Shown here: positions 5,492 through 12,137 of the stretch, one piece after another
Position numbering within the stretch: the first letter of the stretch is position 1
Layout: the number at the start of each line of letters is the position of its first letter
Assembly (NCBI GenBank): GCA_964573145.1
Contig: CAZNIM010000008.1
Coordinates: 1-24,076 of the forward strand
DNA length: 24,076 nt
Reading direction: 5' to 3'
Source: PWPS01 sp964573145
GTDB lineage: Bacteria > Patescibacteriota > Minisyncoccia > Minisyncoccales > PWPS01
Made by a program: the position numbers and the translations under genes
The notes under the pieces: model-generated
What the model was told of the DNA's origin: nothing
Databases searched by the model: none
The model's input: only the letters and a program-made list of their open reading frames with translations

Positions 5492-6206
5492 AATATTTTA
5501 GCTCATAGTCGGAAAAGCTTATCTCAACCGTCACCGGTCGCTCGTAAAAGCCGTTTCCGGAAACTTCCTTTATGAAGTTGTAATCGCCTATCGACTTCCA
5601 ATAAACGGAGAGGTCAACCCACCACTCATCGGAATAAGCTACAACCCTTTCGGCTAATCCGTCTTCAAAAGTCATCTTTCCGCCGTATATTCGACCTTGA
5701 GAGAATCCCCTCTTTACGGCCAGTTCGGAAACTTTTCCTTCTTCGATCAGCTCAACTGTTTCTCGATCACTTTTTTCTTCAATTATTCTTTCCCAAATAA
5801 AATAGAGGTCGTCATCATTCAAAACGGTTTGATAGCCCCTTAAAACCTCTTCGGTCGGTTCGGAAACGCCGACAACCGTGCCGATTATTTCTTCGGCGAT
5901 ATCGGTCGCCGAGCCGATGCTGAGAGGAACGACCAAAACTCTGAAATAGGCTTCGGTCACTTCAACTTCGGGAGCCATCGCTTCAAAATTGTCATCCCTG
6001 CCACCTCGGCCGCTGAAAATAAAGGTCGGATTGAGTAAAAAGACATGCATTCTGATGCTACCTTCAACTGAAAAGGAAAGGCTTTCGTATTGGGGGTTAA
6101 AATCAAATAGTGACTGCACCTCATTTTTGGCTTCTTTAGCCTCCATTGCGGGCGTCAAAGTAGAAAAGATAAGAAAAATAACGATAAAAAGAGCTAACTT
6201 CTTCAT
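5490..6206 (-). CDS. Secreted hypothetical protein
   Basis: A 238-residue protein with an N-terminal signal peptide (MKKLALFIVIFLIFSTLTPA, cleavage probably after about residue 22). The rest is mixed alpha/beta with many acidic residues and a tryptophan-rich stretch (DEWWVDLSVYWK) near residue 200. No catalytic motif or cysteine is seen. I chose ATG 6206 because AAGGAGGT lies 7 bases upstream. The frame extends 27 codons further to 6287, but without a ribosome site. An extended -10 box (TGCTATTAT, on the minus strand at 6228-6236) precedes it. It is convergent with the CapA-type gene and divergent from the ComEA-like gene. Exported, function unknown. Confidence 0.8.
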   Translation of the reverse strand: MKKLALFIVIFLIFSTLTPAMEAKEAKNEVQSLFDFNPQYESLSFSVEGSIRMHVFLLNPTFIFSGRGGRDDNFEAMAPEVEVTEAYFRVLVVPLSIGSATDIAEEIIGTVVGVSEPTEEVLRGYQTVLNDDDLYFIWERIIEEKSDRETVELIEEGKVSELAVKRGFSQGRIYGGKMTFEDGLAERVVAYSDEWWVDLSVYWKSIGDYNFIKEVSGNGFYERPVTVEISFSDYELKY

Positions 6207-6227
6207 AATAGACCTCCTTTCGGTTTC

Positions 6228-6236
6228 ATAATAGCA
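6228..6236 (-). promoter_or_regulatory. Extended -10 promoter of the secreted-protein gene
   Basis: The minus strand reads TGCTATTAT, a TGn extended -10 with TATTAT. No good -35 box is visible, as expected for this class. The SD follows about 10 bases downstream. Confidence 0.5.
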
Positions 6237-6269
6237 AGAATCTTTTTTAAAAAAAAGTAAAGGTTGTGT

Positions 6270-6275
6270 TATAAT
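6270..6275 (+). promoter_or_regulatory. -10 box of the ComEA-like gene
   Basis: A perfect TATAAT lies 23 bases before the ATG at 6299. The -35 region is a poor match (AT-rich). The implied leader is about 17 bases and has no SD. Confidence 0.5.
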
Positions 6276-6298
6276 CAAGAAAATCAACTCTTAAAAAG

Positions 6299-8017
6299 AT
6301 GACCGGTAAAAAGCATCTTTTCATAATCGGACTCCTACTTACGGGAGCCGTTTTTTTAATTGGGGAGCATTTATTACAAGCCGACCTGACTTACCCTCGA
6401 GTCGAACTGGAATCAATAGAAAAAAGCGACCGGGAGGCGGAACCGGTGGAGGTGGAGCTGATAAGTGAAATAAACGAAATAGAGGCTGAGGAGCTTAAAA
6501 AGATAGACGGGATCGGAGAAGTTTTGTCTTTGAGAATAGAAGAAGCGATGCCGATAACGACAAAAAGAGAGCTTTTGAAAGTTGAAGGGATCGGAGAAGT
6601 GACGGCTAAAAAAGTAGTCGAATTCGTGAAAAATTACGAACAGTATGAGGGTGAGGATAAAACAGAAGAGGAGTCCGAGGAGGAAATTTATGATGAGGGA
6701 GAAGAAGGTAAGGTAAAGTTGACCGAAGAGCAGTTAAAAAAAGTAATGGAGGCGGCTTTAAATTATGATAAACGAGAGCCGGTCGAAGAGGTGGATGAAG
6801 CCGAGGATGATGAAAAGATTGAAGAAGAAAGGGTAAAAAAAGAGGTGGATATAAACAAAGCCGAGGCCGAAGATTTGGAAAGATTGGACGGCATCGGACC
6901 GGTTTATGCTCAAAGAATAATAGAAAACAGACCCTTTTGTGATCTTTATGAGCTTTTAGAGGTGAGTGGAATCGGAGAAGTGACGATAGAAAACATTAAA
7001 AATCAGGGCCTGGCAACCGTAAATGAGTGTGAAAAAGAAGAAAAGGAGAAGGAAAAAGAAGATGATGATGATAAAGATGAAGAAAAAACATTAAAAATTG
7101 AAGAACTGGAAGAAAAGATTTCAGCTTTGCGAGACGACTATTACCGGGTGCGAGGAAGCTTAAGGACGGCCGAAGACAAACTGGAGGAAGAGACGAAAAG
7201 ACACGACGAAGAGTTGATTTCAGTTAAAAAGCAGAGAGATAAGTGCCGCTTTAAAGAGCAAATAAATATAAACGAGGCTTCCGAAGATCAACTTAAAAAA
7301 GTGGACGGAATCGGAGAAGTGACGGCTAAAAAAGTAGTCGAATTTTTAACTGAAAACTCGATTGATTTTATCGAAGAACTTAAAGCGGTAGACGGGATCG
7401 GAGAAGGAAGAGTGGAAAATATAATTGAAAGCGGCTTTTGTATAAAGCAATTAGAAGAAGAGGAGGAGGAAGAATCTGATGAAGGAGAGGATGACGAGGA
7501 CGAGTGTGATGAAAGTGATGAGGAGGAAGAGGAGGAAGAGGAAGAGGAAATCAAAAATTTACTTAAAAATGAACTGTTCGAAAAGTGGGGCTCGGATAAT
7601 GAAAAACCGGTTCACTGGGAAGGGTCTCATTCTTTTTCAACCAACTGGGTTAAAAGCTCCAAGTCAAAAACCGGCAATTATTCGGTTAAAGTAAAGGGTG
7701 GCGGTGAGAGAATTTTAAGGCAAAGACTACCCGAAAAAATGGATGTCGAGCAAACTTACCGGGCAAGTGTAAAGGTGAAAGGAACGGGTAAAATTAGACT
7801 GGGAATAATTTATCCCAGCGGACATCACAACTATAAGGATAAGATTGAATTAAGTGAAAGCGATTGGAAAGTGATAAGCCACGAAGCCACCACTACAAGC
7901 ACACCGGGAGATAAAGGAGGTCTGGCAATAAAAACGATTGAAGAAGGAGGGGCGGATATAAAAAACACATTACGGATAGACAAAGCCCAACTTTTTACCA
8001 CCGAAAACCCGAACTAA
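6299..8017 (+). CDS. Surface-anchored protein with three ComEA-like helix-hairpin-helix domains and a C-terminal jelly-roll-like domain
   Basis: A 572-residue protein. Residues 6-28 form an N-terminal membrane anchor or signal. Three ComEA-type (HhH)2 domains follow at about 57-113, 183-238 and 321-381. Each has two G-I-G hairpins (e.g. IDGIGEV...VEGIGEV; LDGIGPV...VSGIGEV; VDGIGEV...VDGIGEG), and domains 2 and 3 start with the family's (I/V)(D/N)INxAxxxxL(E/K). Glu/Asp-rich linkers separate them, and a coiled coil lies at 262-315. The last 150 residues (about 420-567) look like a carbohydrate-binding-module type beta sandwich (TGNYSVKVKG, YRASVKVKGTGKIRLGI, DWKVIS). ComEA binds double-stranded DNA outside the membrane during uptake and has one such domain; six hairpins and a glycan-binding-like end are unusual. 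A ComEC core gene lies in the same window. The gene ends at the assembly gap. Confidence 0.85.
   Translation: MTGKKHLFIIGLLLTGAVFLIGEHLLQADLTYPRVELESIEKSDREAEPVEVELISEINEIEAEELKKIDGIGEVLSLRIEEAMPITTKRELLKVEGIGEVTAKKVVEFVKNYEQYEGEDKTEEESEEEIYDEGEEGKVKLTEEQLKKVMEAALNYDKREPVEEVDEAEDDEKIEEERVKKEVDINKAEAEDLERLDGIGPVYAQRIIENRPFCDLYELLEVSGIGEVTIENIKNQGLATVNECEKEEKEKEKEDDDDKDEEKTLKIEELEEKISALRDDYYRVRGSLRTAEDKLEEETKRHDEELISVKKQRDKCRFKEQININEASEDQLKKVDGIGEVTAKKVVEFLTENSIDFIEELKAVDGIGEGRVENIIESGFCIKQLEEEEEEESDEGEDDEDECDESDEEEEEEEEEEIKNLLKNELFEKWGSDNEKPVHWEGSHSFSTNWVKSSKSKTGNYSVKVKGGGERILRQRLPEKMDVEQTYRASVKVKGTGKIRLGIIYPSGHHNYKDKIELSESDWKVISHEATTTSTPGDKGGLAIKTIEEGGADIKNTLRIDKAQLFTTENPN
6590..6624 (+). 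repeat. 35-bp exact repeat, copy 1 (within HhH domain 1)
   Basis: Identical to 7310-7344. It encodes the second hairpin of HhH domain 1 (IGEVTAKKVVEF, residues 98-109). Nucleotide identity, including silent positions, points to recent duplication or gene conversion between domains. Confidence 0.9.
7310..7344 (+). repeat. 35-bp exact repeat, copy 2 (within HhH domain 3)
   Basis: Identical to 6590-6624. Here it encodes the first hairpin of HhH domain 3 (residues 338-349), so the exchange joined non-equivalent hairpins. Confidence 0.9.
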
Positions 8018-8024
8018 CCCCCCC
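7970..8024 (+). repeat. 55-bp gap-flanking duplicate, left copy
   Basis: These 55 bases, ending in seven C, are identical to 8125-8179 on the other side of the N-run. A shared end of exactly 55 bases suggests overlapping contig ends from a k=55 assembly graph rather than a biological duplication. Confidence 0.95.
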
Positions 8025-8124
8025 NNNNNNNNNNNNNNNNNNNNNNNNNNNNNNNNNNNNNNNNNNNNNNNNNNNNNNNNNNNNNNNNNNNNNNNNNNNN
8101 NNNNNNNNNNNNNNNNNNNNNNNN
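8025..8124. other. Assembly gap of 100 N
   Basis: Exactly 100 N, the usual placeholder for a scaffold join. Because the flanks are the same 55 bases, the true distance is probably zero or negative: removing the N and one copy gives continuous sequence from the ComEA-like gene stop into the palindrome at 8181. Confidence 0.95.
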
Positions 8125-8179
8125 TTACGGATAGACAAAGCCCAACTTTTTACCACCGAAAACCCGAACTAACCCCCCC
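8125..8179 (+). repeat. 55-bp gap-flanking duplicate, right copy
   Basis: Identical to 7970-8024. It encodes the last codons and stop of the ComEA-like gene again, without the rest of the gene, and runs directly into the REP-like palindrome. Confidence 0.95.
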
Positions 8180-8180
8180 T

Positions 8181-8205
8181 TTTTAACGCCCCAGGGGCGT
8201 TAAAA
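8181..8205 (+). repeat. REP-like palindrome type A, copy 1
   Basis: Perfect 12-bp arms TTTTAACGCCCC / GGGGCGTTAAAA around a single A. It lies just downstream of the ComEA-like gene and 31 bp before the first RAYT gene. It could also end transcription of the ComEA-like gene. Copy 2 (8914-8938) has the opposite orientation, giving the head-to-head pair known from RAYT/REP units. Confidence 0.85.
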
Positions 8206-8236
8206 TAGGAGTAAAAAAACAATAAATAATGTAAAT

Positions 8237-8908
8237 ATGAAAAGAAAACATCCTTTAAAAACCGGCGACATCCATCACGTTTTGAATAGAAGCATTGCTA
8301 AATATATAATTTTTAATTCAGATGATGATTATAAGCGCATGATATTAATGCTGCTATTTTTCTCTTTTGAAGGTGGTAATTTGCCGAAGTTTTCACATTT
8401 TAATTCCTCTTCATCAGTTAAAAACAAAGGTTTTGAAAATGAATTATATGAAAGAGTGGAAGAGAAGGATAAAAGAGTTCAAATAATAGCCTACTGCATC
8501 ATGCCCACTCATTTTCATTTAATTTTAAAGCAGTTAACGGATAACGGGATCTCTGATTTTGTTGGAAGAACTTCCAACTCTTACAGCCATTACTTTAACA
8601 ACAAAAACAACCGAAGAGGAAGATTGTGGGAAGATAAATTTAAAAATGTACCGGTAAATTCAGACGAGCAACTGCTTCATTTGACCCGATACATACACTT
8701 AAATCCGGTTACAGCCCGGCTTATTGAAGATCCGAAGGATTGGAAGTATTCTTCATATCACGAATATATCCAAACCGACAACAACCATTCAATGTGTGAG
8801 TTTAAAAACTTAATTGATACTTCACCGGAAAAGTATAAAGGGTTCGTGATGGCAAGAAAAGAATATCAAAGAGAGTTAGCTAAAATCAAAAATATTACCC
8901 TTGAATAA
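8237..8908 (+). CDS. REP-associated tyrosine transposase (RAYT, Y1/IS200-like HUH family), apparently intact
   Basis: A 223-residue Y1-type HUH nuclease. The metal-binding HUH motif is H92-F-H94 in MPTHFHLIL. The candidate catalytic tyrosine is in NSYSHYFN (Y116 or Y119). GRLWEDKFK, YIHLNPV and DWKYSSYHEY are conserved RAYT/COG1943 blocks. Enzymes of this group nick and join single-stranded palindromes. The gene is bracketed by inverted copies of the type A palindrome (8181-8205, 8914-8938), its likely substrate. The DNA is very AT-rich (14 G+C in 60 bases at 8281-8340) compared with its neighbours, which suggests recent transfer. No SD precedes ATG 8237. There is no accessory tnpB or passenger gene, which fits RAYT rather than IS200/IS605. 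Confidence 0.9.
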   Translation: MKRKHPLKTGDIHHVLNRSIAKYIIFNSDDDYKRMILMLLFFSFEGGNLPKFSHFNSSSSVKNKGFENELYERVEEKDKRVQIIAYCIMPTHFHLILKQLTDNGISDFVGRTSNSYSHYFNNKNNRRGRLWEDKFKNVPVNSDEQLLHLTRYIHLNPVTARLIEDPKDWKYSSYHEYIQTDNNHSMCEFKNLIDTSPEKYKGFVMARKEYQRELAKIKNITLE

Positions 8909-8912
8909 GCCT

Positions 8913-8939
8913 ATTTTAACGCCCCTGGGGCGTTAAAAT
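8913..8939 (-). repeat. REP-like palindrome type A, copy 2 (inverted)
   Basis: 13-bp arms ATTTTAACGCCCC / GGGGCGTTAAAAT around a single T. It is the reverse complement of copy 1 at the centre, 4 bp after the RAYT stop codon. Outer bases (TCCC...AGG when read in the copy 1 direction) extend the symmetry imperfectly. Confidence 0.85.
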
Positions 8940-8958
8940 GGGATGAAAGAAGGGTTGA

Positions 8959-8981
8959 TTTTACACTTCAAAGGTGTAAAA
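8959..8981 (+). repeat. Palindrome type B, copy 1
   Basis: TTTTACAC (8959-8966) pairs with GTGTAAAA (8974-8981) around TTCAAAG. It lies 28 bp before the second RAYT-like gene. Its partner with the same core (ACACCTT/AAGGTGT) is at 9658-9672. Confidence 0.65.
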
Positions 8982-9009
8982 TAAGGTATTAAAATTTAAA
9001 AATTAAAAG

Positions 9010-9648
9010 ATGGAAAAGAAAAATAAAATTTACCGAGTAGCCAAAAAGAGTATCGACGGAAAGATAATCTTCTACTCCGACGACGAGTACGAGATAATGA
9101 AAGAGGCAATCAGATTTTTTTCTTACCGAGGCGACCTACCCAAGTTTTCTCAATTTTCAGAATCGAAAGCGGTAGAAAAAAGAGGAGCCGCCGATCTTTT
9201 GGAAGAAAGAAGCACCGGAAAAAGAGTTGAAGTGATCGCCTACTTGCTTACCCCCTTCGGCTTCGAGTTAATTTTAAAAGAGTCGGTCGAAGGAGGCATT
9301 TCGGATTTTGTCAGTCTGCTTTCCAATTCTTACACTCGCAAATTCAATATAGATCATAATCGAAAAGGATCTCTCTGGGAAGGGAGGTATAAAAGTGTTT
9401 TAGTGAAAAACGTAAAAAGTGAAACTCGATATTTGCACCGGATACCGGTCGATTTGGGTCTGACCGAAATCCCGATCGAGTGGAAGCATTCTTCTTATAA
9501 AGAATACGTTAAGCCGAAAGCTTGCCCGAATCGGATATCTCCGGGATCAAAAGCGGTAAAGATGAAACCGCTCGAATACAGAAGATTTACAAACGACCGC
9601 TCCGGATATTTGAAAGATATAAAAAATATAAAAAGGCTGATCGATTAG
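9010..9648 (+). CDS. RAYT-like protein with degenerate HUH site, possibly domesticated
   Basis: A 212-residue homologue of the 8237-8908 product, alignable over nearly its full length: DLPKFSQF versus NLPKFSHF, ISDFVSLLSNSYTRKFN versus ISDFVGRTSNSYSHYFN, GSLWEGRYK versus GRLWEDKFK, EWKHSSYKEYV versus DWKYSSYHEYI. Both HUH histidines are gone: PTHFHLIL has become TPFGFELIL (G84, E86). One of the two candidate tyrosines is lysine (K111), and YIHLNPV is YLHRIPV. Chemistry by the normal route looks impossible. Yet the frame is open and base composition is host-like (30 G+C in 60 bases at 9181-9240), so the protein was kept rather than decaying. A palindrome-binding role without cleavage is a reasonable guess. 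Confidence 0.82.
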   Translation: MEKKNKIYRVAKKSIDGKIIFYSDDEYEIMKEAIRFFSYRGDLPKFSQFSESKAVEKRGAADLLEERSTGKRVEVIAYLLTPFGFELILKESVEGGISDFVSLLSNSYTRKFNIDHNRKGSLWEGRYKSVLVKNVKSETRYLHRIPVDLGLTEIPIEWKHSSYKEYVKPKACPNRISPGSKAVKMKPLEYRRFTNDRSGYLKDIKNIKRLID

Positions 9649-9653
9649 CCTTT
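9632..9653 (+). terminator. Hairpin over the stop codon of the degenerate RAYT gene
   Basis: AAAGGCT (9632-9638) pairs with AGCCTTT (9647-9653), with the last codons in the loop and TTT completing the stem. It is a possible terminator between convergent genes. The T-tract is short, so confidence is moderate. Confidence 0.45.
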
Positions 9654-9657
9654 AATT

Positions 9658-9672
9658 ACACCTTGAAGGTGT
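9658..9672 (-). repeat. Palindrome type B, copy 2
   Basis: ACACCTT / AAGGTGT around a single G. It shares its core with the type B palindrome at 8959-8981, so the degenerate RAYT gene is flanked by its own repeat type, distinct from type A. Confidence 0.6.
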
Positions 9673-9679
9673 TAGAATA

Positions 9680-10903
9680 TTAATTGTAGCTCAAAGCGTC
9701 AACCGGATTGAGGTCGGCGGCTTTTTTTGCCGGAAAGTATCCGGAAAGACAACCCAAAAGAAAAGAGCCGATAATTGCAAAAAGAGCTAAGGATGGAGAA
9801 TATTGAACCTGAACTTCAACAATGACATCCGGATTTTGATTTACCAGGTAAGCGGTAAAATAAGCTGCGGAGACGCCGAGCAGATAACCTATCAATCCTC
9901 CGACAAGACCGATCATTCCCGATTCGATCATAAACATTCTCAAGATATCTCTTCTTTTGGCTCCGACCGCTTTTAAAACTCCGATCTCTTTTATTCTTTG
10001 ATTTACGGAAGTGTAAGTGGTGTTCATTATGCCGATCGAACCGACGGAAACGGCAACCAAGGAAAGAGCGATTATAACCGCTTGAATCGCACCGAGAACG
10101 GTATCGACCAAATCAAGCATCGCATCACTCGACAAAACGGTGAAAGACGGAGAGTCTTCTCCTCTTCTTCTGGCAACCGTGTCTTCCAAAGATCTTTCTA
10201 TATTGGCGATAACCGTATCGAGGTCATAGCCCTGCTCGACTCGAGCCATGATTACCGGAGTGCCTTCTCTGGTACCGGTAACGCTTCTATAATCGCCAAT
10301 TTCAAATATTATGGTGCTGTCATTTTCTCTGTGACCGAGCGACTGCATAATTCCGGAAACGGTAAATCTTCTCCCGGAGACGGTGATTTCATCGCCGGGT
10401 TTAATACCGGGAAAAAAGTTACGAGGAATAAGGCGCCCCAAGATAACCTCTCTTCTACCCGGTCGAGGATAATCTCCTTCGGCAATTCGCCAACCCATAT
10501 CGTGACGAATCATATCCAGTCCGGTTTCAAAATCGAGCCCCCAAACCAAAACGGGTTCGGTTTTGTCACGCCACCTGACATTTTCAGCTTGAAAAGGCAT
10601 CTCCAAAGCCATGTCGACTCCTCGAGTTCTTCTTACCGCTTCCAACTCTTCGTTTCCCAGCTCAAGTCCACTGGCGAATCCGATATAGGTGGAAAGGTCA
10701 AGCCCTTCTCCGGGCATAATCATTATGACGTCTCCCCCGATTTGACGAAGCATTTCTTGAACGGCTCGAGGGATCGCTTCGGAAAAAGTTAAAAGAGAGA
10801 CAATTAAAAAGACGCCTAAAACGACGCCTAAAACGGTCAGCCAACTCCGAAGGGCTCTATTTTTTAGATTTCTGAGCGCTATTTTGAAATAATCGTCAAC
10901 CAT
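9680..10903 (-). CDS. FtsX/MacB-type ABC transporter permease (second of a tandem pair)
   Basis: A 407-residue permease with MacB layout: an N-terminal membrane helix (about 18-40, RSWLTVLGVVLGVFLIVSLL), an extracytoplasmic MacB-PCD-like domain (about 45-260) and three C-terminal membrane helices of the FtsX domain (about 270-400), ending FPAKKAADLNPVDALSYN, the usual end of this family. It is a close paralogue of the next upstream gene, with shared blocks such as RRRGEDSPSFTVLSS and RPGRREVILG. Type VII ABC exporters of this kind move substrates by mechanotransmission, not through a classical channel. It lies 7 bp after its paralogue and is convergent with the degenerate RAYT gene. The pair may form a heterodimer with the ATPase at 12138-12818. 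No SD is visible. Confidence 0.92.
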   Translation of the reverse strand: MVDDYFKIALRNLKNRALRSWLTVLGVVLGVFLIVSLLTFSEAIPRAVQEMLRQIGGDVIMIMPGEGLDLSTYIGFASGLELGNEELEAVRRTRGVDMALEMPFQAENVRWRDKTEPVLVWGLDFETGLDMIRHDMGWRIAEGDYPRPGRREVILGRLIPRNFFPGIKPGDEITVSGRRFTVSGIMQSLGHRENDSTIIFEIGDYRSVTGTREGTPVIMARVEQGYDLDTVIANIERSLEDTVARRRGEDSPSFTVLSSDAMLDLVDTVLGAIQAVIIALSLVAVSVGSIGIMNTTYTSVNQRIKEIGVLKAVGAKRRDILRMFMIESGMIGLVGGLIGYLLGVSAAYFTAYLVNQNPDVIVEVQVQYSPSLALFAIIGSFLLGCLSGYFPAKKAADLNPVDALSYN

Positions 10904-10910
10904 AAACGAA

Positions 10911-12125
10911 TTATTCGTACATTAAAGCATCGACCGGGTTCAGGCGAGCTGCTCTTCTGGCCGGTAAAAGACCGGACAGGCAACCCAAAAGAAAAGAAAA
11001 AAGTAAAGTATAAAATATTAGATAAAAAGGAGCTTGAGCTTCTATGGAAATCAAAACATCCGGGTTTTGGTCAAGAATAAATTGACCGAAACGAGCGGCT
11101 CCCAAGCCGGTAATTATTCCCATAAGCCCACCGAAAAGACCGATCATTCCCGATTCTATCAAAAAGAGAGCACTGATATGTTTTCTTTTTGCTCCGACCG
11201 CTTTCAAAACTCCGATCTCTTTGGTTCTTTCTCTTACGGAGGTAAACATGGTGTTCATTATTCCGATTGCTCCGACCAATATGGCGATACTGGCAAAAGC
11301 TATTATTCCGGCCTGAATAACTCCCAAGATATTTTCAACCATCTCAATCATCGCTTCACTTGATAAAACAGTAAAAGATGGAGAGTCTTCTCCCCTTCTT
11401 CTGACCATCACCTCTTCAAGAGATCTTTCGATGTTCGAAATGGCCAAATCAATATCATAGCCGTCCTCAATTCTGACTATTCCAACTGGAGTTCCTTCAA
11501 CCGTTCCGGTTACCGCTCTGTAGTCGGAGAGGTCAAAAATAATTGAACTGTCGTCTTCTCTATTTCCCAAAGATCTCAAAATACCGGAAACGGTAAACTT
11601 TCTACCGGAAACGGTAATTTCGTCACCCGGCTTAATTCCCGGAAAGATGTTTCGCGGAACCAGATTACCGACCATCACCTCTCTTCTACCCGGCCTGGCG
11701 AAGCTTCCTTCACGAACATCCCAACCCATATCCACCCTGGCTACGTCGGTTCCGGTTTGTAGATCGAGGGCCCAGAGAAGAACCGATTCCGATTCTTGTC
11801 TCCAACGGACATTTTCAATCTTCCAGGGCATCTCCAGAGCAACTTCAACTCCTCGAGCTCGTCTGATTGCATCCATCTCTTGATTTTTAAGTTGAAGACC
11901 ACCGAACATGGCGGTCATATCAAAACCCTCTCCGGGAACAACCATAACTATATTGGTTCCGACGGCTTGAAGCTCTCCCATTACCGCTTTGTTTAATCCT
12001 TCGGAAAGTGAGATCAAGGAAACGACCAAAAAGGCACCGATAACGATACCCAAAATCGTGAGCCAACTCCGCAAGGCTCTTTTTTTTATATTTCTAACCG
12101 CTATTTTAAAATATTCTTTAATCAT
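10911..12125 (-). CDS. FtsX/MacB-type ABC transporter permease (first of a tandem pair)
   Basis: A 404-residue paralogue of the 9680-10903 product with the same order: N-terminal helix (RSWLTILGIVIGAFLVVSLI), MacB-PCD-like extracytoplasmic domain, then three C-terminal helices, with the ending LPARRAARLNPVDALMYE. The cytoplasmic loop RTKEIGVLKAVGAKRKHI is the coupling segment that usually contacts the ATPase. It begins 12 bp after the ATPase gene. The tandem copy suggests a heterodimeric permease or gene duplication for a second substrate. No SD precedes ATG 12125. Confidence 0.92.
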   Translation of the reverse strand: MIKEYFKIAVRNIKKRALRSWLTILGIVIGAFLVVSLISLSEGLNKAVMGELQAVGTNIVMVVPGEGFDMTAMFGGLQLKNQEMDAIRRARGVEVALEMPWKIENVRWRQESESVLLWALDLQTGTDVARVDMGWDVREGSFARPGRREVMVGNLVPRNIFPGIKPGDEITVSGRKFTVSGILRSLGNREDDSSIIFDLSDYRAVTGTVEGTPVGIVRIEDGYDIDLAISNIERSLEEVMVRRRGEDSPSFTVLSSEAMIEMVENILGVIQAGIIAFASIAILVGAIGIMNTMFTSVRERTKEIGVLKAVGAKRKHISALFLIESGMIGLFGGLMGIITGLGAARFGQFILDQNPDVLISIEAQAPFYLIFYTLLFSFLLGCLSGLLPARRAARLNPVDALMYE

Positions 12126-12137
12126 CGGAAAAGTTAA

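Noticed and set aside
7288..7554. Serine-rich minus-strand frame opposite the ComEA-like gene
   Set aside because: The poly-serine is the complement of the GAA/GAG-rich acidic linker; no ribosome site or promoter.
7970..8179. Biological 55-bp direct repeat (target-site duplication) around the N-run
   Set aside because: Far too long for a target duplication, and exact placement at both gap edges fits a k-mer overlap of contig ends.
8181..9672. CRISPR array or IS605 composite element
   Set aside because: Palindromes are few and not regularly spaced, there are no spacers, no cas genes and no tnpB.
9998..10792. 264-codon plus-strand frame opposite a permease gene
   Set aside because: Antisense shadow of a strongly conserved FtsX/MacB-type permease gene; no recognisable motif or start signal.
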